Shown: positions 52,236-61,190 of the stretch, one piece after another | Layout of the letters: each line of letters opens with the position of its first letter | Position numbering within the stretch: the stretch's first letter is position 1 | NCBI RefSeq assembly: GCF_002564465.1 | Contig: NZ_NUUX01000026.1 | Location: 1-64,000 of the forward strand | Reading direction: 5' to 3' | DNA length: 64,000 nt | Source: Bacillus sp. AFS088145 | GTDB taxonomy: Bacteria; Bacillota; Bacilli; Bacillales; Bacillaceae_G | The notes under the pieces: generated by a model | Told to the model about the DNA's origin: nothing | The model's database searches: none | Seen by the model: only the letters and a program-made list of their open reading frames with translations | Translations under genes and position numbers: made by a program

Positions 52236-52862
52236 ATGAGTAGAGCAATGAAAGAAGAATTAGCAAATGCTATTACTCATGGGATTGGTGCAATACTTAG
52301 CATCCCAGCACTATCTTGTTTAATTAGTAAGGCTATGAATAAAGGGACACCTTGGCATTTAATTTCTTTTACAGTCTTTGGTTTGTCTATGTTACTACTT
52401 TATATTTGCTCAACATTACTTCATAGCGTTAGAGACCCAAAGCTAATTAGACTATTTACAATTTTAGATCACTCGGCAATTTATTTATTAATCGCTGGTA
52501 CTTATACTCCATTTTTACTCGTAACTTTAAGGGGTAGGATTGGCTGGTACTTATTTACAATTATTTGGGGCTTGGCAGCTTCAGGTGTAATCTTTAAATT
52601 TATATATGTTAATAGGTTTGAATTATTTTCAACCATTGTTTATTTAATTATGGGTTGGTTAATGATGTTTGCAATTAAGCCTATTTATGTAGGACTATCT
52701 GGAATAGGATTTTTCTATTTATTATTAGGAGGGCTATTTTATTCAATTGGAACAATTTTTTTTCTAGTCAAACGCTGGCCATATAGTCATGCAATTTGGC
52801 ATTTATTTGTATTATTAGGTAGTGCATCTATGTTTTTTTGTATATTTAAATTTGTTGTTTAA
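52236..52862 (+). CDS. yplQ: Hemolysin III family (PAQR) membrane protein
   Basis: A 208-aa protein with seven membrane segments. The PAQR-type motifs are ANAITHGIGA, LHSVRDPK, LDHSAIYLLIAGTYTPF and HAIWHLFVLLGS, with conserved Ser, Asp and His that may bind zinc. Function in bacteria is uncertain. ATAGGAGG lies 7 bases before the ATG. It is next to the PlsC gene, as yplQ is to ypkP in B. subtilis. Confidence 0.92.
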   Translation: MSRAMKEELANAITHGIGAILSIPALSCLISKAMNKGTPWHLISFTVFGLSMLLLYICSTLLHSVRDPKLIRLFTILDHSAIYLLIAGTYTPFLLVTLRGRIGWYLFTIIWGLAASGVIFKFIYVNRFELFSTIVYLIMGWLMMFAIKPIYVGLSGIGFFYLLLGGLFYSIGTIFFLVKRWPYSHAIWHLFVLLGSASMFFCIFKFVV

Positions 52863-52892
52863 AAAAAGCGCTTCATTTTAAATGAGCGCTTT
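52863..52892. terminator. Bidirectional terminator between yplQ and plsC genes
   Basis: Near-perfect palindrome AAAGCGCT..CATTT/AAATG..AGCGCTTT, directly after the yplQ stop. Confidence 0.85.
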
Positions 52893-52900
52893 AAGTTTTA

Positions 52901-53605
52901 TTATTCAATAATCTCTTTAATATAGTTAGTTAATTCTTTAGCATCTGTTATTCCAATTTGTTCAGGATAAATTGGTGGAAATACTTTAAGTGTAACATTT
53001 GCTGGTTTAATTCGATTACCATTAGCTTCTAAAATATTATAAGTCCCTTCAATTCTTACAGGAATAACTGGAACCCCTGATTTCGTCGCTAAATGTAGGC
53101 TCCCTGATTTAAATTCACCCATTTGACTACCCTTACTTCTAGTACCTTCTGGAAAAATAACTAATGAATGGCCGTTTTTAAGCTTATCAACGCCTTCTTT
53201 TATAGCTTTAAGTGATTGTCTACGATCTTTTCTGTCCATAAATACACTATGCATTTGTTCCATCCAGTCTGGTACAATCGGCAGTTTTTTTAATTCGACT
53301 TTTGCAATGAATCCAATAGGCTTATTTAAATATCCTAATAATAGTGGAATATCAAAATTGCTTTGATGATTACTTACAAAAAGGACTCCTTCGTCTCTAG
53401 GAATATTTTCAATCCCTTCAACCTTAACTTTACTACCAGTACAGCCAATCATCATCTTCCCGAAATAATCAGGAAATTGGTGCATTATACGGTCTTGCTC
53501 ATGTACAGGTAATTCTTTTGGTATTTTTTTTACTGATGATAATTTTAGCTTTGCTTCAATTACACCAACTACAATGCGTGTTGCAGCAAATATTGTGCGA
53601 AACAT
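52901..53605 (-). CDS. plsC: 1-acyl-sn-glycerol-3-phosphate acyltransferase (PlsC family)
   Basis: A 234-aa membrane-associated acyltransferase. The HX4D motif is VSNHQSNFDIPLL (about residues 77-89), the FPEGTRSKGSQ motif follows near residue 150, and the C-terminal IPVRIEG strand is present. It acylates lysophosphatidic acid to phosphatidic acid in phospholipid synthesis. Position next to yplQ and dfrA matches B. subtilis ypkP. Confidence 0.94.
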   Translation of the reverse strand: MFRTIFAATRIVVGVIEAKLKLSSVKKIPKELPVHEQDRIMHQFPDYFGKMMIGCTGSKVKVEGIENIPRDEGVLFVSNHQSNFDIPLLLGYLNKPIGFIAKVELKKLPIVPDWMEQMHSVFMDRKDRRQSLKAIKEGVDKLKNGHSLVIFPEGTRSKGSQMGEFKSGSLHLATKSGVPVIPVRIEGTYNILEANGNRIKPANVTLKVFPPIYPEQIGITDAKELTNYIKEIIE

Positions 53606-53708
53606 ATTAATCCTCCGATAATTGAGTATGTTAATTATTATACAAAATGCCCAACTACTTGAAAAGTATTATCCATCCTGAATATTTAATAAAACGAGAA
53701 TCAAAAAA

Positions 53709-53734
53709 AAAGAATCGGCTTTTGCCGATTCCTT
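53709..53734 (-). terminator. Terminator of azoreductase gene
   Basis: Stem GAATCGGC/GCCGATTC with a 4-nt loop and a run of nine T on the minus strand. Confidence 0.85.
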
Positions 53735-53748
53735 AATATAGTGAATCT

Positions 53749-54405
53749 TTAGTTCGAAACTTTTTCTCCACTGAATTCTGCAGCAAGAACTTTAGCTTTT
53801 TCAATTGCATTCGCTTTAATTTCCTGTGCTTTATCTGGCATTGCAGCCATACCTTCTACGAATAATGTAGTTACATCAGTAACACCTACAAAGTTTAAGA
53901 TACTTGTTAAGTATGGGCTAGAGAAGTTAATTCCAGTTGCAGGACCTTCTGAATATACGCCACCGCTTGCTTGGATGTGTAATGCTTTTTTATTCTCAAG
54001 TAAACCAACTGGACCATTTTCAGTATATTTAAATGTTTTGCCAGCAATTGAGATATTATCAATAAAGTTTTTTACAACTGATGGGAAACTAAAGTTCCAG
54101 AATGGAGTAACAAATACATACTCATCAGCTTGAGTGAAAATTTCTAAGTTACGATTCATAGCAGCTAAAGTAGCTTGTTGATCAGCACTTAATTCTTCAA
54201 AAGCAGTACCGTTTCCTAATTTGCCCCATGCATCAAATACATTTCCATCTAACATAGGAACATTTTCTTTAAATAAATCAAAATGAACAACTTCATTTTC
54301 AGGATTTGCTTTTTTGTATTCATTAATAAATGCTTCCCCTACAGATAGACCAAATGAATTTTCAATTGCATTTGGATTTGCAGTAATATAAAGTAATTTT
54401 TTCAT
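53749..54405 (-). CDS. azoR: FMN-dependent NADH-azoreductase
   Basis: A 218-aa flavodoxin-fold enzyme. The FMN-binding P-loop lies in ITANPNAIENSFGLSVGEAF, PFWNFSFPSVVKNFIDNI binds the isoalloxazine and QASGGVYS closes the site. It reduces quinones and azo dyes and protects from thiol and quinone stress. The ATG at 54405 is 9 bases after AGAGGAAG. It sits between plsC and dfrA, an insertion relative to the B. subtilis order. Confidence 0.94.
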   Translation of the reverse strand: MKKLLYITANPNAIENSFGLSVGEAFINEYKKANPENEVVHFDLFKENVPMLDGNVFDAWGKLGNGTAFEELSADQQATLAAMNRNLEIFTQADEYVFVTPFWNFSFPSVVKNFIDNISIAGKTFKYTENGPVGLLENKKALHIQASGGVYSEGPATGINFSSPYLTSILNFVGVTDVTTLFVEGMAAMPDKAQEIKANAIEKAKVLAAEFSGEKVSN

Positions 54406-54515
54406 CTTAAACATCTTCCTCTCAGTTTCGTTTATCTTTAATTCGAGATTTATTTTAAAAAATCAAGGGATAATCAAATCCCTTAACCACATAATAATAT
54501 CTTTAATTCAAGATG

Positions 54516-54998
54516 TCAATACTTTTTTTCATAAACAAAATATCTAAATTTAATTTTTGATTTTTCATCAACTTGTACATCAGAAACTGATTTAACATTC
54601 CATTCTTCCTTAGAAAAATTCGGAAAAAAAGTGTCGCCTTCAAAGTTATGTTCAATTTCAGTAATATAAAGTGTATCTAAATATGGGAATGTTAAATTAA
54701 AAATTTCAGCCCCACCAATAATAAATAAATCTTTATTTTTATTTTCTTCAACATAACTTATAACGTCATGAATGACTGTAACACCTTCTGCTTGAAAATC
54801 CTTTTGTCTTGTCACAACGATATTTTCTCGGTTTGGAAGTGGTCTACCAATCGAATCAAAGGTTTTTCTTCCCATAATAATTGTATACCCAGTAGTTACT
54901 TTCTTAAAATAAGCAAGCTCTTGTGGAAGATGCCAAGGCATCTTATTATTTAAGCCGATTACATTGTTTTCTGACATCGCAACTAATGCAGCAATCAT
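54516..54998 (-). CDS. dfrA: Dihydrofolate reductase
   Basis: A 160-aa DHFR. The start [20 protein letters not shown], catalytic acid in the [12 protein letters not shown] helix (Glu), the [21 protein letters not shown] segment and IIGGAEIFN are all present. It regenerates tetrahydrofolate used by thymidylate synthase. Its ATG overlaps the thyA stop by 4 bp (ATGA), so the pair is translationally coupled. Confidence 0.97.
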   Translation of the reverse strand: MIAALVAMSENNVIGLNNKMPWHLPQELAYFKKVTTGYTIIMGRKTFDSIGRPLPNRENIVVTRQKDFQAEGVTVIHDVISYVEENKNKDLFIIGGAEIFNLTFPYLDTLYITEIEHNFEGDTFFPNFSKEEWNVKSVSDVQVDEKSKIKFRYFVYEKKY

Positions 54999-55291
54999 AC
55001 ACTTACTACCCCTTTGATTGCAGGATGACTCTCATAATCTTCTAATGTAAAATCCTCATATTTAAATTCAAAAATATTTTTAATTTCAGGATTTAACTTC
55101 ATTTTTGGTAATTTATGAGGCTCTCTTGAAAGTTGTAAATTTATTTGTTCAAGATGATTAGTATATATATGTGCATCACCAAATGTATGCACAAAATCTC
55201 CTAATTCTAAATCACATACTTGAGCAATCATCATTGTTAATAGCGCATAAGATGCGATATTAAATGGAACTCCTAGGAAAATGTCAGCTGA
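54995..55291 (-). CDS. thyA: Thymidylate synthase, exon 2
   Basis: Exon 2 starts at 55291 with TCA GCT GAC (Ser-Ala-Asp) and continues [20 protein letters not shown], then [20 protein letters not shown] (folate and dUMP contacts) and the C-terminal AIKGVVSV-type end. Joined to exon 1 (56067-55570) it makes a 264-aa enzyme of the E. coli/ThyB type. In the unspliced frame an ATG-like start upstream (reading KILSADIF) is an artefact of the intron end. Confidence 0.92.
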   Translation of the reverse strand, partial: SADIFLGVPFNIASYALLTMMIAQVCDLELGDFVHTFGDAHIYTNHLEQINLQLSREPHKLPKMKLNPEIKNIFEFKYEDFTLEDYESHPAIKGVVSV

Positions 55292-55569
55292 CAAAATCTT
55301 CAACCAAGTTCGTTACGCTTGGCCCGTTCTTTAAAAGAACTGCTACATGTCACCATGCAGATGAGACTATATCACGACCTCATATAAGGTCCCTTGCATT
55401 TCGGGTGCCAATCACTTGCACCCTACTCCATATATGGATAGTCGTTAGGCATTTATTATTCTTTATCGTCTCAAAAGAATAAATTTAGCACGGGATTGTC
55501 TTAATTTAAGAGTTTCCCCGTTTAGCAAGGTTTTCGGTACAGATTACTCTGTAAAGGCGCTCAGAATTA
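55292..55569 (-). ncRNA. Group I self-splicing intron in thyA (278 nt, no ORF)
   Basis: Exon 1 ends in U (CGT) and the intron ends in G before TCAGCTGAC. Core elements on the minus strand are P AACGGGGAAACTC (55522-55510), Q AATCCCGTGC (55497-55488), and the P7 strands GACTAT (55443-55438) and ATAGTC (55370-55365). GCGC near the intron start can pair with exon GCGT to form P1 with a U-G at the splice site. Removing it restores the ThyA frame exactly. It is too short to encode a homing endonuclease. Confidence 0.95.
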
Positions 55570-56067
55570 ACGCTGATAAAGCTGACAGGAAAGTTTTCCA
55601 TCATTCACATAAAACTGGAAAAAACAATGACAAGGTGCTAATGCCATCTTATCAAGTTCTCCAACATTCCACGCAGAAACAATCATTCTTCGAGAATCTG
55701 GATTTGTTTTTATTTGATTAATTACTTCAGTAATTTGATCAATTGTTGAGCCATCAGCAGCTTTCCATGATCTCCATTGTTCACCGTATACAGGGCCCAA
55801 ATTACCATTTTCATCTGCCCACTCATTCCAAATACGAACACCATTTTCTTTTAAGTATTGAATATTTGTGTCGCCTTTTAAAAACCATAATAATTCATGA
55901 ATAATTGATTTTAAATGAACTTTCTTTGTTGTTACTAAAGGAAAGCCATCTTGAAGATTAAATCGCATTTGATAACCGAATGTACTAATTGTTCCTGTTC
56001 CAGTACGGTCTGTCTTTGTCATGCCATTGTCTAATACGTGTTTACATAAATCTAAGTATTGCTTCAT
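55570..56067 (-). CDS. thyA: Thymidylate synthase, exon 1
   Basis: Exon 1 encodes residues 1-166: [52 protein letters not shown] and the catalytic [13 protein letters not shown] (nucleophile Cys about residue 146), ending CQLYQR. The intron begins TAA directly after the Arg codon, so unspliced mRNA stops here. ThyA converts dUMP to dTMP with methylene-tetrahydrofolate. GGAGG lies 8 bases before the ATG. Confidence 0.93.
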
Positions 56068-56097
56068 ATTGACCTCCTAATTATGTATTGTTTACTC

Positions 56098-56883
56098 TTA
56101 ATGTTCTTCTTTAATTTCAATATAACCAAAATGAAATTCTGATGATTTGCGAATTAATTGATTAAATCCATATTTTTTAAATCTTTCACTTCTAAAATGA
56201 TCTTTCATCACTATTCTTTTTTTGGCAATGCGCTTAGCTTCATTGATTACTTCATATGTTAGGTCATCATATGATGCTATATTTTTCAATGCTGCAATAC
56301 CAGAAGAGGCTTCAATATTTTTTTCAAACATTGGATCAAAATAAACGATATCAAAAGATTGATCTGGAAGTGTCTTCAAATAGGTTTTATAATCTATATT
56401 TTTTACTTCAATTTTGTTAATGATATTCGACCAATCTATAATGTTCTGTTTATTTGTTTTTAAACCTTTCTTAGTTAGGTACGCAATAATCTGGTTTTTC
56501 TCTAAGCCTAAAACTTTACCTTGGTCACCTACAACGTAACTTGCAACAATACTATCTGAAGCCATTCCAAGTGTACAGTCTAGTAGAGAATCACCTTTTG
56601 TTAATAAGCAAGCGTCACAAAACGGATCATGTTCACCCTTCATCAATCGTCTAATTCTAAAAACTGAGGAGTTCGGGTGAAAAAAATATGGAATTGCTTG
56701 ATCATCCTCATACCATTCTAATCTATTTTTACCTAAAACAAGTATAGGTTTTTTAAATTTATCATAGATTTCTTCAATGCTAAATTCTTTCCGGAGAATT
56801 AGCTGTCCATTTAAGTCTGAAGCAATGATCTCTGCTTCCTTTTCTAAATAAACATCTGGTCTTAAGCAAGTTGTAATAATCAT
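56098..56883 (-). CDS. ypiP: Class I SAM-dependent methyltransferase, RsmJ-like (YpiP)
   Basis: A 261-aa methyltransferase. SAM-binding segments are LLDCTLGMASDSIVASYVVG, VLGLEKN and the catalytic VYFDPMFEKN, which matches the DPMFP motif of RsmJ, the 16S rRNA guanine-N2 methyltransferase. The N-terminal 90 residues hold HPNSSVFRIRRLMKG. The position after thyA matches ypiP. Activity on rRNA is by family only. Confidence 0.85.
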   Translation of the reverse strand: MIITTCLRPDVYLEKEAEIIASDLNGQLILRKEFSIEEIYDKFKKPILVLGKNRLEWYEDDQAIPYFFHPNSSVFRIRRLMKGEHDPFCDACLLTKGDSLLDCTLGMASDSIVASYVVGDQGKVLGLEKNQIIAYLTKKGLKTNKQNIIDWSNIINKIEVKNIDYKTYLKTLPDQSFDIVYFDPMFEKNIEASSGIAALKNIASYDDLTYEVINEAKRIAKKRIVMKDHFRSERFKKYGFNQLIRKSSEFHFGYIEIKEEH

Positions 56884-56903
56884 ATGTCTCCTTAATTAAG
56901 AAA

Positions 56904-57108
56904 AAAAGAGGAAAAATCCTCTTTTCAGACTGTTGACAAACGCTCACTTTCTTCGTTGCTTCGCCTGTTGAGCGGTGCTCATTACCGCGTAAGGGTAACT
57001 CCGCTCCTCACCAGGCTTCGCGCCTCGAAAGACAAGCGCTAGCAATCAGTCTGAAAGTCAAATTTTTGGATTTTGTCTATACACTGAAAAGAGGAAAAAT
57101 CCTCTTTT
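56904..57108 (+). repeat. Dispersed repeat family 2, copy E, between two identical terminator hairpins
   Basis: The core at 56926-57053 has ends CAGACTG/CAGTCTG and the internal GC-rich segments CTTCGTTGCTTCGCC, GGTAACTCCGCTCCTCACC and CAGGCTTCGCGCC. Either side is the identical 22-bp hairpin AAAAGAGGA/TCCTCTTTT with an A-rich loop, at 56904-56925 and 57087-57108. The right one is the brxB terminator, touching its stop codon. Confidence 0.9.
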
Positions 57109-57536
57109 TACATTTGTGCAAATATCGATTGAATTCTTGCTTTAATATCTTCAGGAGTTGAGCCTTCGATTTGTTCACGAGGAATAAATCCAACTACCTC
57201 TTTACCTTTAAATACTGCCATAGATGGTGAAGATGGTGGGAAGTCAGCTAAATATTCTCTTAACGTTGCAGTAGCTTCCTTATCTTGTCCAGCAAATACT
57301 GTCATAACATTAGCAGGTTTCTTTTCTGATTCAATAACAGCTTGAACTGCAGAAGGTCTAGCAAGTCCAGCAGCACAACCACAAACTGAATTGATTACAA
57401 AAAAAGCAGTATCATTTAATTCATTCATAAATGACTCGACTTCTTCCCCAGTAGTTAATTCTGTAAAACCATTTGAAGTTAATTCCTCTCTCATTGGTTT
57501 TACAATCCCTTTCATGTACTCATCATATGCATTCAT
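57108..57536 (-). CDS. brxB: Bacilliredoxin BrxB (YphP/YqiW family)
   Basis: A 142-aa protein with the CGC active site in NSVCGCAAGLARP (about residues 52-54). Bacilliredoxins remove bacillithiol from mixed disulfides in stressed cytosolic proteins. TGEEVESFMNELNDTAFFV and VGFIPREQIEG are typical. Its ATG shares a base with the ypgR stop (TAATG), so translation is coupled. Confidence 0.95.
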   Translation of the reverse strand: MNAYDEYMKGIVKPMREELTSNGFTELTTGEEVESFMNELNDTAFFVINSVCGCAAGLARPSAVQAVIESEKKPANVMTVFAGQDKEATATLREYLADFPPSSPSMAVFKGKEVVGFIPREQIEGSTPEDIKARIQSIFAQM

Positions 57537-58690
57537 TAGTTTGTTTCTCCTTTGTCATTTTCTATTTTATTACGTTCAGTCATTTGTTTCCAAACTGAAC
57601 CTAGTGCTTCCTCACCATTCTCAATTCGATGTAAAGCAAGCTGTACTTGTAATTTCACTTCGAATTCTGGGTCTTCTAAAGCAGCTTTTAATGCAGGAAT
57701 TGCACTTTCATCACCTAGTTCAAAAAGAAACATTGCTGCACGCCATCTAACTAATTTACTAGGATCTTTTAATGCTTCAATCATAGCTGGCATTGCTTCT
57801 TCAAATCCTAAGTCTGATAAACAATCTCCAGCAATTCGTCTTACACCGACTGCTTTATCCTTTAAAGCCTCATATAAATAAGGTAACACTAATTCTGATT
57901 TTAACATACCTAAATAAGCTGTAGCTAATCTTCTTATTGAAACATGTTCATCTTTTAATGCGATTTCTAGTAAAGGTAAGTCTTCAAGTGTAGGATCGAT
58001 TTTTACAAATCTCGCATACCTTTTTTTCCAATCCTTTTCTTCAAAAATATCTGCAGTAAATGGTTCAAATTTAGGAACTTCTTTTTTCTCAGTATTGGAT
58101 GCATCATTCGTCATCACTTCGTTGACGATATTCTTTATGTCGTTTTCAGTGTGAGTAGCCGTTAATTCATCAATAATTTCTTTCTCAATTGTTGTTAATT
58201 CACCATAACGAATTCCATAATCAATCCACTGTCTTTCAAATACGACATTTGATGCAGATGTTGTTAGTTTCATAATTGCTTCTTTATAGAATGGAGGTAA
58301 AGCTGCTCTTTGTTCTTCACCATTTACAATTAATTTCAATTGCATTGGGATATTATGATACATTTGAACAAATACTTGTACCTCACCAAAATGATTATCA
58401 ATTATCGTTTCATTAGTAGCTTCGTCATTTACTTCTTCACCAAATACATTTCTGACTTGAAGCAAAATGGTTTGCCAATTTGCATTTGACTTACGATCAA
58501 TGGCAATAAAATCAGCTACATGATAGACACTTTTGATTCCTTCTATACCTAATATTTCTTGAATTATTAATGGTGCCTTATCAATATTATCAATAGAATA
58601 ATGATTTCTACTTCCTGATGGCAGTTCCTCATCTAATAACACTTTCATTGTATTAGGACTCGGTGTTGGTTCGATTGACTTAATTTTCAT
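57536..58690 (-). CDS. ypgR: Conserved virulence factor C family protein with HEAT repeats (YpgR)
   Basis: A 384-aa protein. The N-terminal 85 residues form a NifU/Nfu-like N-domain (EPTPSPNTMKVLLDEELPSG). The C-terminal 180 residues hold about five HEAT-like repeats (RRLATAYLGMLK, RRIAGDCLSDLG, RWRAAMFLFELG, VKLQVQLALHRI). In Staphylococcus CvfC is needed for virulence; the biochemical role is unknown. It shares a stop/start with brxB, suggesting a linked function. Confidence 0.92.
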   Translation of the reverse strand: MKIKSIEPTPSPNTMKVLLDEELPSGSRNHYSIDNIDKAPLIIQEILGIEGIKSVYHVADFIAIDRKSNANWQTILLQVRNVFGEEVNDEATNETIIDNHFGEVQVFVQMYHNIPMQLKLIVNGEEQRAALPPFYKEAIMKLTTSASNVVFERQWIDYGIRYGELTTIEKEIIDELTATHTENDIKNIVNEVMTNDASNTEKKEVPKFEPFTADIFEEKDWKKRYARFVKIDPTLEDLPLLEIALKDEHVSIRRLATAYLGMLKSELVLPYLYEALKDKAVGVRRIAGDCLSDLGFEEAMPAMIEALKDPSKLVRWRAAMFLFELGDESAIPALKAALEDPEFEVKLQVQLALHRIENGEEALGSVWKQMTERNKIENDKGETN

Positions 58691-58746
58691 CTTAATCTCC
58701 TCTTCTTGTTTATTTAGTCCATTCTATCAAAAAGAGGAAAAACTCA

Positions 58747-59136
58747 CTATTGTAACGCCTTAACGAATTCTTCAAAGTCATTCGTACTAGATTCGACTGC
58801 GTTGTGAGTTAACTCTTCAGATCGACGAGTAAAAAGGTGAAATTTCTCAACTATTATTTCCGTCACATAAATAGGTTTTTCAGATTCCTTTACATAACTT
58901 GAAGTTTTTATAACTCCTTCAATAGAAACTTCCATCCCTTTTTTTGCTTTTTTAGTAGCATATTCAGCAATGGGACCCCACAATTTTACTGATACATAAT
59001 TCGTTCTCGTTTTTTTCAGATAATCTGAATAAACATTCGTAGCAATATTAATAAAAGTTGTTTTCCTTCCATTCGGTGAAGTTTGTAAAATGGGCTCTTT
59101 CGTTAATCTTCCTACTAATACAACATTGTTTATCAT
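58747..59136 (-). CDS. ssb: Single-stranded DNA-binding protein, SsbB-like
   Basis: A 129-aa OB-fold protein: MINNVVLVGRLTKEPILQTS, YSDYLKKTRTNYVSVKLWG and KKGMEVSIEGVIKTSSY. The C-terminus is SSTNDFEEFVKALQ, lacking the usual acidic DDIPF tip that recruits partner proteins, so it resembles the SsbB form used in transformation rather than the essential SsbA. The ATG at 59136 is 9 bases after GGAG; an ATG directly abutting that site is less likely. Confidence 0.88.
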   Translation of the reverse strand: MINNVVLVGRLTKEPILQTSPNGRKTTFINIATNVYSDYLKKTRTNYVSVKLWGPIAEYATKKAKKGMEVSIEGVIKTSSYVKESEKPIYVTEIIVEKFHLFTRRSEELTHNAVESSTNDFEEFVKALQ

Positions 59137-59300
59137 TATTACCATCTCCTTTATTTTTTTCTACAATACAAAATTATTGTAAGTTCGTAAAAAAAGGAAA
59201 ATAGTATTTTACATAAACTTTGATTTATAAAAATTCATTATGAGCTAAAAAAACTTGAGTAGTAATATGACATCTTACTCCAAAACTCAAAATTAATACT

Positions 59301-61190
59301 CTACTTTAAACTTTCAACTAAATCACTTAAAACTGACCAACGCTCCATTTTCTGTTCTAATTGAGCTTCTTTCTCCTCAATATCTTTAGAAAGTTTATAA
59401 GCTTCATCAAAATTAGAGCCTACACCTTGTAATTTTTCATTTAATTGCTCTATCTCATTTTCCAGTTTTTCGATATTAGACTCAATACTTTCCCATTCTT
59501 TTTGTTCTTGATAAGTTAGTCGCTTTTTCTTTTGTTCCTTTTGATAAACTGGTTTTTCAATTGTTTCTTTTACAGTTTCAACTTCACGTTTTTCATTCGA
59601 TTGTCGTTCTAAATAATCCGTATAGCTTTCTAATGTAGATGAAATTTCCCCTTCACCTTCGAAAATTAATAATTTATTTGTAACTTTATCTAAGAAATAA
59701 CGATCATGTGATACGGTAACTACTACTCCGCTAAAATTCTCAATATAGTCCTCTAAAACCGTTAAAGTATCAATATCTAAATCGTTTGTTGGCTCATCAA
59801 GCAATAATAAATTTGGAGCAGTCATTAAGAGTCTTAATAAATATAGTCTTCTTTTTTCGCCACCTGAAAGTTTTCCCAATTGTACTCCGTGCGATTGAGT
59901 AGGAAATAAGAATGTTTCCAGCATTTGTGAAGCTGAAATAGTTTTTCCATCTGGTGTATGAATGACTTCTGCTTCTTCCTTAATATAATCAATCATTCTC
60001 ATAGTTGGATTCACATTTTCTTGTATTTGAGTATAGTATGCTACTTTGACTGTTTGCCCAATTTCAATTTCACCAGAATCAACTTGTTCTTCACCAACAA
60101 GCATTTTCAATAAAGTTGTCTTACCCGAACCGTTTTCACCTATTATTCCAATACGATCAGTTTGAAGTAAAAGAAAGTTGAAATTATCTAATATCGTTTT
60201 CTCGTTAAAAGACTTATTAACATTTATAAACTCAACAACTTTTTTACCTAAACGAGTTTGTTGAAAGTTCATCTCTAATTCCACTTTTTCTTGATTATTG
60301 AGTTTACCCGAAAGGTCATCAAAACGTTGAATACGAGCTTTTTGCTTAGTCGTTCTAGCTTTTGCCCCTCTACGCATCCAAGCTAATTCTCTTCTAAATA
60401 GATTGTTTCTTTTTTCATTAGTAGCTGCCTCTTGCTCTTCGCGAGCAGCTCTTTGTTCAATATAATACTGATAATTTCCTTCATAACGATAGATATTACT
60501 ATTTGATAGTTCTAATAACGCTGTAGTAACTTCATCTAGAAAATAACGGTCATGAGTTACAAATAATACTGCGTTTTGTAGTCTTTTTATGTATTCTTGT
60601 AAAAAAACGATACATTCATAGTCCAAATGGTTCGTAGGCTCATCTAAAATTAATAAATCACATGGATGTATTAATGCTTTTGCTAAGGCTACTCTTTTCT
60701 TCTGACCACCTGAAAGTAATGAAACATCTAAATTTAAATTTGATAAACCTAATTTCGATAAAATTGTCTTTGCATTTGCTTCTAAATCCCAACCATTTAA
60801 TGAATCCATTTCAGCTTGTAATTTTAGTAATTCATTTTGTAATCCTTGATTGGATGGATCTTCTCCAAGCGCTTGTAATGTTTTTTCGTATGATTTTACT
60901 AAAACCATTACTTTATCATCACTCTCAAATACTGCTTCAAGAATCGTTTGCTTTTTATCAAAGTCTTCATGTTGGGGCAAATAACTTCTTACATAATCCT
61001 TTGGAGTCGTAATTTTTCCATCATCAGCTGACTCGACACCAGCAATTATTTTTAATAAACTCGATTTACCAGTTCCATTTATACCTAATAATCCAATTTT
61101 CTGTCCTTCACTTACGGTAAATGAAATTTTATCGAATAAAGTTTTTTCCCCATAAGTTTTAATTAAATTCTCTACACTTAAAATCTTCAT
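59301..61190 (-). CDS. ABC-F family ATPase (Uup/YfmR-like)
   Basis: A 629-aa protein with two ABC domains: GLLGINGTGKSSLLK with LSGGQKKRVALAKAL and LLILDEPTNHLD, then GIIGENGSGKTTLLKML with LSGGEKRRLYLLRLL and LLLLDEPTNDLD. A charged linker lies between, and a C-terminal coiled coil (about 550-629) marks the Uup/YfmR branch. These proteins act on ribosomes and help hard-to-translate sequences. Its start overlaps the YpgQ stop by 4 bp. Confidence 0.92.
   Translation of the reverse strand: MKILSVENLIKTYGEKTLFDKISFTVSEGQKIGLLGINGTGKSSLLKIIAGVESADDGKITTPKDYVRSYLPQHEDFDKKQTILEAVFESDDKVMVLVKSYEKTLQALGEDPSNQGLQNELLKLQAEMDSLNGWDLEANAKTILSKLGLSNLNLDVSLLSGGQKKRVALAKALIHPCDLLILDEPTNHLDYECIVFLQEYIKRLQNAVLFVTHDRYFLDEVTTALLELSNSNIYRYEGNYQYYIEQRAAREEQEAATNEKRNNLFRRELAWMRRGAKARTTKQKARIQRFDDLSGKLNNQEKVELEMNFQQTRLGKKVVEFINVNKSFNEKTILDNFNFLLLQTDRIGIIGENGSGKTTLLKMLVGEEQVDSGEIEIGQTVKVAYYTQIQENVNPTMRMIDYIKEEAEVIHTPDGKTISASQMLETFLFPTQSHGVQLGKLSGGEKRRLYLLRLLMTAPNLLLLDEPTNDLDIDTLTVLEDYIENFSGVVVTVSHDRYFLDKVTNKLLIFEGEGEISSTLESYTDYLERQSNEKREVETVKETIEKPVYQKEQKKKRLTYQEQKEWESIESNIEKLENEIEQLNEKLQGVGSNFDEAYKLSKDIEEKEAQLEQKMERWSVLSDLVESLK

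Noticed and set aside
54995-56067. thyA as a pseudogene split by a random insertion
   Set aside because: The insert has group I intron core motifs and exact splice boundaries that restore the full enzyme.
15190-57053. Catabolite-control (cre) sites in the ACAAGCGCTTGCAA parts of repeat family 2
   Set aside because: The similarity is partial and occurs inside a dispersed repeat with no adjacent promoter that would be regulated.
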